A stretch of 21,494 bases of DNA from assembly GCA_030608745.1 (NCBI GenBank), contig JAUWDQ010000007.1, positions 1 through 21,494 on the forward strand, in the 5' to 3' direction. The position numbers and the translations under genes are program-made. Below the pieces are notes generated by a model. The model was not told the origin of the DNA. It did not search any database and saw only the letters and a list, made by a program, of their open reading frames with translations. This DNA comes from Pseudomonadota bacterium (GTDB lineage Bacteria; Desulfobacterota; BSN033; WVXP01; G020346125). This document shows positions 15,668 to 21,494 of the stretch, one piece after another. Within the stretch, counting starts at the first letter, position 1; each line of letters begins with the position of its first letter.

Positions 15668-16960
15668 TTATCCGCCATCTACTGGTTCTCTTCGGCTTAG
15701 GGTCTCCTTCAAGAAAACCGCAGCCACGAGGGAGATTACGGCCCCTACCAAACAGATCAGGAACATATCTTGATATCCGGCCAAGGAGGATCCCCTTCCA
15801 TCCAGGCCGCCCCTGGTCACGATGGCCCCGATGACAACTTGAAAGAGCGCCCCCCCAAAAAAGGGAAACAGGTTCACTATACCGACGGAGGTCCCGGCAA
15901 TTCTCACGGGGAAGAGTTCCTTGGAGACCGCGGCGACCACGGGTCCTGTGGTCCCACCGGCGAGAAAAAGGCAGAAGAACAGGAGATAGAGCATGGGGAG
16001 GGTCAGCCCCTCCGTGAAGGAGTAGAAGAGGCCACAAACGGCGATCAAGAGCAGGTTACAACCGATCAAGACGGGCTTTCGGCCGATGCGATTGGCAATC
16101 CAGCTCTCGAAAGGACTGCCGACCATCAAGGCAACGGCGAACATGGATAACACACCTCCTGCCGCCGTTTTACTCAAACCGTACACCTGAATCAGGTACG
16201 GCCCGCCCCACAGTCCCCCCAGGGCAAAAGATATTCCAATGGAGAAGAAGGACCATACCGATATAGGCCAGAAACGTCCCGAACTCACCACCAGCTTTAC
16301 CCCTCCCAACAGGCTTCTTCCCTCCTCCGGCTCCACCTCAGGGGCAACGCTGATGGGAGGCAAGCCCACGTCAGATGGGCGATTTCGAACAAAGGCATAA
16401 ACCAGGAGGGCCATGATCAAGGTCACCAGTCCAACGAAAACGAGCGTCATTCGCCAGCCGATGAGGTTGCTGACCCATCCCAATGGCGCGCTGGAAAACA
16501 GGGCACCAACACCACCCATGACCATGAAGACCCCGCCCATGATGACGAACTGCTCAGGGTTGAACCACTCAGCGAGGAGCTTGAAATTGCATACGAACAC
16601 GGTAGATACACCTAAACCAACCATGACACGCCCAAACGTGGCCATTGCTAGGTTGGGGGCCATACCCATGAGAACCGATCCGGAGGCGGCCAAAACGAAA
16701 AAGGCGGAAACCGTCTTGCGTGATCCCCAGGAGTCTGCCAGAAGTCCCGTGGGAAGCTGCATAATGGCATAGGGGTAGAAATAGGCAGATCCGAGGAGCC
16801 CCAGGAGGGTTCCGCTGGCCCCGAAGGCCTCCTGCATGTCCAGGGCAATGACGGCTGGGCAGAGCCGGTGGAAAAAAACCAGAACATAACTGAGGAAAAT
16901 GAGGAGGCAGATGATATATCGGTACCCTATAGCTTCCCGCTTACTCAAGAATATCGTCAA
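15668..16960 (-). CDS. Major facilitator superfamily transporter
   Basis: This 430-residue carrier has 12 predicted transmembrane segments. The first is YIICLLIFLSYVLVFFHRL, followed by GLLADSWGSRKT (the MFS motif after TM2) and the repeat of it in the second half, ANRIGRKPVLIG. A short central loop (about 195-215, acidic) separates the halves. The overall pattern fits the general MFS carrier group for organic anions or sugars, with no clue to the substrate. The start is TTG with GGGGA upstream; the length and first helix fit. It is divergent from the aminotransferase gene across 327 bases, so they may share control. Confidence 0.9.
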   Translation of the reverse strand: MTIFLSKREAIGYRYIICLLIFLSYVLVFFHRLCPAVIALDMQEAFGASGTLLGLLGSAYFYPYAIMQLPTGLLADSWGSRKTVSAFFVLAASGSVLMGMAPNLAMATFGRVMVGLGVSTVFVCNFKLLAEWFNPEQFVIMGGVFMVMGGVGALFSSAPLGWVSNLIGWRMTLVFVGLVTLIMALLVYAFVRNRPSDVGLPPISVAPEVEPEEGRSLLGGVKLVVSSGRFWPISVWSFFSIGISFALGGLWGGPYLIQVYGLSKTAAGGVLSMFAVALMVGSPFESWIANRIGRKPVLIGCNLLLIAVCGLFYSFTEGLTLPMLYLLFFCLFLAGGTTGPVVAAVSKELFPVRIAGTSVGIVNLFPFFGGALFQVVIGAIVTRGGLDGRGSSLAGYQDMFLICLVGAVISLVAAVFLKETLSRREPVDGG

Positions 16961-17287
16961 GATCTGTCCCCGTCGGATTGAGCAGGCAGTTTAGGCCTCT
17001 TGAATCCCGGAGAATTTCGCAGCCCCCCGAGCCGCGGTCCATCACGTGTTCAACTTCCTTTGGTACACCGAACCTCCACGGTCTCGATGTACCGATATTC
17101 TATGTCAGCTTCGAAGGAGAGTCAACATAACCTTCAATTCCAACCAAAATTGGGGGCAGGTATTGATATCCTAAAAGATAAGGAACCACAAAAGCACAAC
17201 CCATGGGGCCTGGAGGCCCGGGCATGGAAAAACTTTAACCTTCGTGATATTAATACGATATTCAGAGGAAAGAGAAAGGAGTAATCT
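16961..17287. promoter_or_regulatory. Intergenic region of divergent MFS and aminotransferase genes
   Basis: It contains an inverted repeat GGTACA (17062-17067) and TGTACC (17088-17093), spaced by 20 bases, which could be an operator, the 20-base motif shared with 1423-1442 (here 17151-17170), and a small hairpin GGGCC-TGGA-GGCCC (17206-17219) in the likely leader of the aminotransferase. No promoter stands out. Confidence 0.35.
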
Positions 17288-18586
17288 ATGGGTCTTTTCG
17301 CCAAGAGGGTTGGGCTTATCGATACTGAGAATGCTTTCAAAATAGGGCCTTTAATCCGGACTCTTGAGGAGCAGGGGAAAGAGGTGATCAAATGTAATCT
17401 GGGGGAACCGGACTTTCCTGTTCCAGAGTTTATTAAGGAGGAGGTCAAAAGGCAGCTTGATCGGGATAATACGCATTATTGTGATCCCCAGGGCATCCTT
17501 TCACTCCGGGTTGCCATTGCTCAGTATCTTACCGAAACACGGGGGATTCAGGCAACGGCTGATCGAGTCGTCGTGTTTCCCGGTGCTAAGCCTCCCATCG
17601 GTTTATGCCAACAAACCTATTGCAATCCGGGAGATGAGATCATCTATCCCAGCCCAGGCTTTCCCATCTATGAATCCTTTATCACCTATATGGGGGTTCA
17701 ACCCGTTCCCTTGCATTTGAGCGAGGAGAGGAATTTTACTCTCTCAGGAATTGATATTGGACCCCTCATCACTAAAAAGACAAAGATGATCTTTCTTAAC
17801 TTCCCCTCCAATCCCACGGGTGGTGTGGCTTCTCCGGAACAACTTCGAGACTTAGCTGATGTGATTCGAAGGCGATGTTCCGAGGATGTTCGTGTGTTTT
17901 CCGATGAAGTGTATGAGCATATCCTTTTCGATGGCAACGAGCACCACAGTATCATCTCCTCCCCAGGGATGGAGAATATCACTATCCTGGTCAGTGGAGC
18001 ATCAAAAAGCTTTTCCTGGACTGGGGGCAGAATCGGTTGGGCTTTCTTTCCAACGGTGGAGGAAGCTGAGGTCTTCAAGAATCTCAATATCAACTATTTT
18101 TCCTGTATTCCTCCCTACAACCAGGAAGGAGCTCGCATCGCTCTTGAGTCACCACTGAGCGGGGATTCCATTCGTCAGATGGTTACCATTTTCCAGGAAC
18201 GGAGGGACTTAGTCGTCAATGGACTGAATGTAATCAGGGGGATTCGTTGCCAAAAACCCAAGGGAGCATTCTACGCGTTTCCGAACATCGGCGAAGTTTG
18301 CGAGAATCTCGGAATTATGGATGCGTTCCGGAGCCTCCCTCCTAACCTGAGAGGGAAAACGAGCCCTTCTACCCTCTTCCAGATGTTCTTGCTGTTCGAA
18401 TATCAGGTGGCAACCATGGATCGAAAATCTTTTGGCCGCATTGGAGCCGAGAACTTCCACTATTTGCGACTCTCCTTCGCCACGGACACGGAATCTCTGA
18501 GAGAGGGTTTGAAACGCATCTCTGAAGCCTCTGAGGACAGGGAGGGTTTTAGGCGTTTTTTCAACGGGGGAGAACATCTCTTTTAA
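17288..18586 (+). CDS. PLP-dependent class I/II aminotransferase
   Basis: This 432-residue fold-type I aminotransferase has the PLP lysine at K240 in SGASKSFSWTGGRIGW. The conserved asparagine lies in NFPSNPTGG, the aspartate in FSDEVYEHILFDG and the N-terminal IKCNLGEPDF gate is present. These are marks of the aspartate/aromatic aminotransferase subgroup (COG0436). The amino-acid substrate is not predictable. A near-C-terminal stretch (about 340-390) looks longer than in standard AspC-like enzymes. The start is certain: AGGAG lies 6 bases before the ATG. The gene stands alone; its upstream leader is described in the intergenic entry. Confidence 0.9.
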   Translation: MGLFAKRVGLIDTENAFKIGPLIRTLEEQGKEVIKCNLGEPDFPVPEFIKEEVKRQLDRDNTHYCDPQGILSLRVAIAQYLTETRGIQATADRVVVFPGAKPPIGLCQQTYCNPGDEIIYPSPGFPIYESFITYMGVQPVPLHLSEERNFTLSGIDIGPLITKKTKMIFLNFPSNPTGGVASPEQLRDLADVIRRRCSEDVRVFSDEVYEHILFDGNEHHSIISSPGMENITILVSGASKSFSWTGGRIGWAFFPTVEEAEVFKNLNINYFSCIPPYNQEGARIALESPLSGDSIRQMVTIFQERRDLVVNGLNVIRGIRCQKPKGAFYAFPNIGEVCENLGIMDAFRSLPPNLRGKTSPSTLFQMFLLFEYQVATMDRKSFGRIGAENFHYLRLSFATDTESLREGLKRISEASEDREGFRRFFNGGEHLF

Positions 18587-18651
18587 AAGGAGCGCTGCTC
18601 TTCAACCCAGAGATGTGGTCAACAGGGCCTTCAGGACAAGATGAGGGTTCG

Positions 18652-18776
18652 TTGGGTTTATCTGGTTCATTTGGCTTATTCGGTTTGTTCGGTTTATTCG
18701 GTTTGGATGGCTTAGATCGTTTATCTGGTTTGTTTGGTTTATTTGGGTTATTTCGTCTGTTGGGTTAACTGGGTTA
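18652..18776. repeat. 9-bp G/T-rich tandem array, locus 4
   Basis: The longest array, with about 13 degenerate units of the TTTGGTTTA and TTCGGTTTG type, lies between the convergent aminotransferase and bactofilin genes. It shares the segment GGATGGYTTAGATCGTTT with locus 1. On the minus strand it could encode Asn-Gln/Arg-rich triplets (NQINQTNQ), but there is no gene context. Confidence 0.7.
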
Positions 18777-18824
18777 CGAAATTCATCCATAGTCACATTT
18801 AAGGGGGAAAACGGGATGGCAGCG

Positions 18825-19256
18825 CTAACCCTCATCCCAGAGATCAACGGTCTTCTGATCTTTGGCCTCCTTCTCCTTAATAGGGGGCACCTTTGGGGCT
18901 GCTTCTTCGGCCCCTTTGTCCATCTTGCAGGTCCCGTCGAAAATCCCGCCTTCTTTGATCACCAGGGCAGGAGTATTAATATTTCCATTTAGCTCTCCAG
19001 TAGAATGGATCTCGATTTTATCCCTTGCATGGACGTTGCCAGTCACCTTTCCGTCGACGAGGAGGGTACCTACTTTGATTTTTGCATTGACGATCGCCAT
19101 CTCACCGATGATGAGGATATCCCCGGAAAAAATCTCCCCATCGAACTTACCGTCGAGCCTTACCATGCCCTCGAAGCTCATCTTCCCCTCAAATGAAGTA
19201 TTTTTGCCCAGAAAGGCCTCCAGATCACCCGATCTGATATCCCCTTTACCCATCAT
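18825..19256 (-). CDS. Bactofilin (polymer-forming cytoskeletal protein)
   Basis: This 143-residue protein has the bactofilin beta-helix (DUF583) at residues about 14-108: repeated short strands with glycines such as LGKNTSFEGKMSFEGMVRLDGKFDGEI, VDGKVTGNVHARDKIEIHSTG and LNGNINTPALVIKEGG. The flanking tails are short and polar, with a Pro/Lys/Glu-rich C-terminus. Bactofilins form filaments at the inner face of the cell membrane and act in shape, stalk or division-site functions. The ATG-ATG start has AGGAG 7 bases upstream. It stands alone here, without the peptidase (M23) often linked to bactofilins. Confidence 0.93.
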   Translation of the reverse strand: MMGKGDIRSGDLEAFLGKNTSFEGKMSFEGMVRLDGKFDGEIFSGDILIIGEMAIVNAKIKVGTLLVDGKVTGNVHARDKIEIHSTGELNGNINTPALVIKEGGIFDGTCKMDKGAEEAAPKVPPIKEKEAKDQKTVDLWDEG

Positions 19257-19259
19257 CTA

Positions 19260-19688
19260 AAGTCTCCTTTCCCCGATTTTTACCCTCTCCTTCCCATCGT
19301 TCGAGGGTCTAATCGGCAGCATATTTTTCCCTTTCGAATAGAAGAAATTGCCGTGCACCTCCAGGGACACCGACCAGTAGGCATGAATTATTTCAATACA
19401 TTTTAACATAATTCTTTTTAAAGCGCTTTTTCCGCTTTTCTATGAGAGACTTTGCGTAAACGGAAACCCGATAAAGTAAGTGCCCTTGTTAATACATGTA
19501 ATCCCTGGATTTTTTTAGCAAATTTTGGGCCAATCCTCGACTAAAGATTCGGGTTAAACACGGCCCTTGTTCTCGCCTTCTTCCCCAGGGGGGGGAAATT
19601 TTTTTTATTAAGGCGCACAAAAACCCTTGATCTTAGGGAAAATAACCTGTAATCTTATCCACTATAAAACAAAAAAGGAGGGAATAAT
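19260..19688. other. Intergenic region between bactofilin and HU genes
   Basis: This 429-base stretch is AT-rich and without a gene. It has a terminator-like hairpin at 19581-19606. A weak promoter-like pair, TTGATC (19627-19632) and TAATCT (19650-19655) at 17 bases spacing, lies shortly before the HU gene, with only three of six -10 matches. Confidence 0.4.
19581..19606 (+). terminator. Terminator-like hairpin with T tract upstream of HU
   Basis: TTCCCC, a 5-base loop AGGGG and GGGGAA are followed by A and eight T. On the plus strand it has the form of an intrinsic terminator. No plus-strand gene ends before it, so it would end a leader, a small RNA or a transcript from the unannotated 320 bases upstream. 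The G run can pair in more than one register. Confidence 0.35.
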
Positions 19689-19961
19689 ATGACAAAGGCA
19701 GATCTTGTTGAAAGGATTTCCAGGGAGGCAGGCATCACCAAGAGGGCAGCGGAGAGGGCCCTGACATGTGTAACCAATTCGATTCAGGGCTGTGTCAAGA
19801 AAAAAGAAAGAATTGCATTGCCAGGCCTGGGGAGTTTCAGCACCGCAAAGCGCAAGGCCAGGACAGGTCGGAATCCCCGAACCGGCCAGACCATCAATAT
19901 TCCGGCAAAGACCGTGCCCAAGTTCTCACCGGCAAAGGAACTCGTCGAGGCCGCTCGTTAG
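19689..19961 (+). CDS. HU/IHF family DNA-binding protein
   Basis: This 90-residue histone-like protein has the family's N-terminal helices (TKADLVERISREAGITKRAAE), the conserved LPGLGSFST strand and the DNA-binding arm GRNPRTGQTINIPAKTVPKF with its NPRTG-x-x-I-x-I-P signature. As a dimer it bends and compacts DNA. The start is firm, with AAGGAGGG about 6 bases before the ATG. The next gene starts 13 bases after its stop, so the two are likely cotranscribed. Whether it is HU or the IHF-like type cannot be told. Confidence 0.95.
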   Translation: MTKADLVERISREAGITKRAAERALTCVTNSIQGCVKKKERIALPGLGSFSTAKRKARTGRNPRTGQTINIPAKTVPKFSPAKELVEAAR

Positions 19962-19973
19962 GTCGGACAAGAA

Positions 19974-20390
19974 GTGAATTCATTGAGATCTCTTTTTTCC
20001 AGGCTGAGTCACGCCTTTGCGGCCGGTTGTTTTGGAGGGTTCGTGAACAGTCTGGTGGTAGTATTTTGCGGCGATTACGGCCTGACCGCACGGTTTGGCG
20101 TGAAGCTGGCCCCTCAGCTCTCCCTTTCCTGGCTTTATCCACGGATCATTTGGGGGGGAATCTGGGGGGCTCTCTTTCTCCTTCCCCTGTCGTTGACATC
20201 GGTATTGAAAACGGGTCTCATACTGAGCCTGGGACCTTCACTGGTTCAACTCTTCTTTGTATTCCCGTACAAGGCGGGCAAGGGCATCATGGGAATGGAT
20301 CTGGGGACCATGACTCCCCTTTTTGTATTGGTTTTCAATGCCTTCTGGGGAGTAAGTGCGGCCCTCTGGATGAAGATGGCCAGGAGCTGA
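19974..20390 (+). CDS. Small integral membrane protein of unknown function
   Basis: This 138-residue protein has about four hydrophobic segments: AAGCFGGFVNSLVVVFCG, YPRIIWGGIWGALFLLPLS, KTGLILSLGPSLVQLFFVFP and TPLFVLVFNAFWGVSAALW. It matches no family I recognise by name. The start is a GTG shortly after the HU stop; the upstream site is weak, so coupling to HU translation is possible. It has charged loops and few features that point to a function. Confidence 0.7.
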   Translation: MNSLRSLFSRLSHAFAAGCFGGFVNSLVVVFCGDYGLTARFGVKLAPQLSLSWLYPRIIWGGIWGALFLLPLSLTSVLKTGLILSLGPSLVQLFFVFPYKAGKGIMGMDLGTMTPLFVLVFNAFWGVSAALWMKMARS

Positions 20391-20563
20391 TGCTTGCCAT
20401 TCAGGGCATCGTGACAACTAATGCGAAGCGGAACACCGTGAAGCTAACCCAAGTGGAACTTCCTAAGGAAAAGTCGCCTCAGATTATAATTCGGCCAGGA
20501 GAAAGGTGGAAAAACATTTCTGGTTTTGGCAGCGGCCAATCGGATTTATCGCGCCATCAATAA
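20390..20563 (+). CDS. Possible 57-residue small ORF overlapping the membrane protein stop
   Basis: The ATG shares its A with the TGA of the preceding gene (TGATG) and has AGGAG just upstream, though only 3 bases from the ATG. The frame gives 57 residues (it begins MLAIQGIVTTNAKRN and contains PQIIIRPGERWKNISGFG) without a recognised domain. The stop-start overlap is a typical coupling arrangement, but the sequence is short and could be a chance frame. Confidence 0.3.
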   Translation: MLAIQGIVTTNAKRNTVKLTQVELPKEKSPQIIIRPGERWKNISGFGSGQSDLSRHQ

Positions 20564-20805
20564 ACCAGCCCTACAGAAATCGATCAAATTCTCCAGAAAA
20601 TCACATTTTTCATAACCGAACATTCTGTCCCTTCACTTCAGTGCTTTGTGAGATAACTCTTTCTCGAACAAATTTACGCTCCTGGACAAAGGAACACTCT
20701 TATAAATCCTTGATGGCCGAGGGCCCCTCCTTAAGTTATTTCAGAACCGACGCCCCCTTCTTTCTTCTTTACTTTTTAACGATAACTTTACGGGAGGTGA
20801 TGTGG

Positions 20806-21183
20806 ATGAACAGGGCAAAATTCAAAGAGGGATTACAAATCAGACGAGAGGTACTCGGGAATGAGTATGTTGACAAAGCGATTTCTCAGATGGATGAGTT
20901 CTCTCGTCCATTGCAGGAATTAGTGACGGAATACTGTTGGGGTACTGTATGGGCTCGACCGGAGCTTCCCCGCAAGATTCGCAGCATAATAAACCTTGCC
21001 ATGTTGACGGCCCTCAACCGACCCCACGAACTAAAGATCCATATACGGGGAGCTCTCAATAACGGTTGTACAAAGGAGGAAATTCGCGAGGTCCTGCTTC
21101 AGACGGCAATCTACTGTGGCGTTCCAGCTGCTGTTGATAGTTTCCGAGTCATGAAGGAGGTTTTTGCCCAACTCGAGGGGTAA
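20806..21183 (+). CDS. Carboxymuconolactone decarboxylase family protein
   Basis: This 125-residue protein has the all-helical CMD fold: a helix ending in ELVTEYCWGTVWARPELPRK, then SIINLAMLTALNRPHELKIH and the closing REVLLQTAIYCGVPAAVDSF. The histidine in HIRGALNNGCT matches the family's conserved site. Lacking the CxxC of AhpD, it is of the PcaC-like, non-redox type (4-carboxymuconolactone decarboxylase or a relative); the substrate is unknown. The start at 20806 is chosen over a longer in-frame start because GGGAGG lies 8 bases upstream and the extra 100 N-terminal residues are not family-like. It is followed by the dehydrogenase gene after 86 bases, possibly one operon. Confidence 0.9.
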   Translation: MNRAKFKEGLQIRREVLGNEYVDKAISQMDEFSRPLQELVTEYCWGTVWARPELPRKIRSIINLAMLTALNRPHELKIHIRGALNNGCTKEEIREVLLQTAIYCGVPAAVDSFRVMKEVFAQLEG

Positions 21184-21269
21184 GTCAATAGAACGTAAAT
21201 GAAGTCTTATTTCATTGACAACGACAATGGTATGAATCTTAATCCTATGGCCGAGGAAGTGAGGTTGCC

Positions 21270-21494
21270 ATGACAAAGAGACTGGGACTCATTGGCATTG
21301 GAAACATGGGCCTGCCCATGGGACTTCGTTTGATTGATCAGGGCTATGGGTTAACCGTCTTTGATATCCGAGAAGATGCGGTTCGTCCCCTTGTAGCGCG
21401 CGGTGCCCGAGCAGCCAATTCACCCGCGGATGTGGCTTCCGAAGTTCAGACTGTTTTAGTCAGCCTGCCGACCCCTGATGTTGTTCAGGAAGTA
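21270..21494 (+). CDS. Beta-hydroxyacid dehydrogenase family protein, 5' part
   Basis: Only the first 75 codons are in the window. They encode the NAD(P)-binding start of the 3-hydroxyisobutyrate/6-phosphogluconate dehydrogenase superfamily: GLIGIGNMGLPMGLRLIDQG, the dinucleotide loop of a Rossmann fold, then TVFDIREDAVRPLVARGARA and VSLPTPDVV. Members include MmsB and GarR-type 2-hydroxy-3-oxopropionate reductases; a short-chain hydroxyacid is the likely substrate. The start has GAGG 5 bases upstream. The gene continues past the end of the window. Confidence 0.88.
   Translation, partial: MTKRLGLIGIGNMGLPMGLRLIDQGYGLTVFDIREDAVRPLVARGARAANSPADVASEVQTVLVSLPTPDVVQEV

Noticed and set aside
1530..18776. 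Reading the G/T-rich arrays as Asn-Gln-rich proteins on the minus strand
   Set aside because: The frames have no ribosome-binding site in context, differ in length and are interrupted; the pattern is better explained as DNA repeats.
20506..20805. N-terminal extension of about 100 residues on the carboxymuconolactone decarboxylase frame
   Set aside because: The extension is not family-like, and a good ribosome-binding site lies before the ATG at 20806.
1..21494. CRISPR, tRNA, rRNA, phage or toxin-antitoxin systems
   Set aside because: No regularly spaced repeats with unique spacers, no cloverleaf-type or ribosomal sequence, and no recognisable phage or toxin-antitoxin genes were seen.

Overview
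The window reads as a chromosomal segment of a Gram-negative anaerobe, most likely a member of the Desulfobacterota (former Deltaproteobacteria). This is inferred from gene content, not from a marker gene: an AmrS-type and a PflX-type radical SAM protein, a DUF169 protein, a DmsA-like molybdopterin oxidoreductase, a remnant of an MtrA-like (DUF4346) methyltransferase protein, a bactofilin, an RND efflux pair, and many short dispersed repeats between genes. No rRNA, tRNA, CRISPR array, intact insertion sequence or phage gene was seen.

Layout. 89-3529: an MFS carrier, a small SH3 lipoprotein and an EamA exporter, all on the minus strand, with a 660-base repeat- and hairpin-rich gap after the MFS gene. 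3919-6322: two convergent radical SAM genes, both with Tat-like N-termini, and a possible 30-codon ORF between them. 6786-9949: a DUF169 gene convergent with a DmsA-like oxidoreductase; the short space between them holds the 5' fragment of an MtrA-like gene. 10416-14872: an RND adaptor and permease operon behind a good sigma70-like promoter. 14978-15553: a 151-bp MITE-like element with a 6-bp target duplication, next to a RidA gene that has no visible start codon. 15668-18586: a second MFS carrier divergent from a class I/II aminotransferase. 18825-21494: a bactofilin, then an HU protein with a small membrane protein, then a carboxymuconolactone decarboxylase family protein and the beginning of a beta-hydroxyacid dehydrogenase.

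Most genes are single units or pairs rather than one pathway. Three carriers and one efflux pump point to small-molecule traffic. The radical SAM, DUF169, DmsA-like and MtrA-like genes suggest anaerobic C1 or redox metabolism, but the sequence does not tie them together. The most notable features are non-coding or decayed: a MITE family with one copy that supplies the C-terminus of a transporter, 9-bp repeat arrays with a shared downstream flank, the MtrA-like fragment, the RidA gene without a start, and the radical SAM proteins with export-type leaders. I see no complete new system that I can defend.
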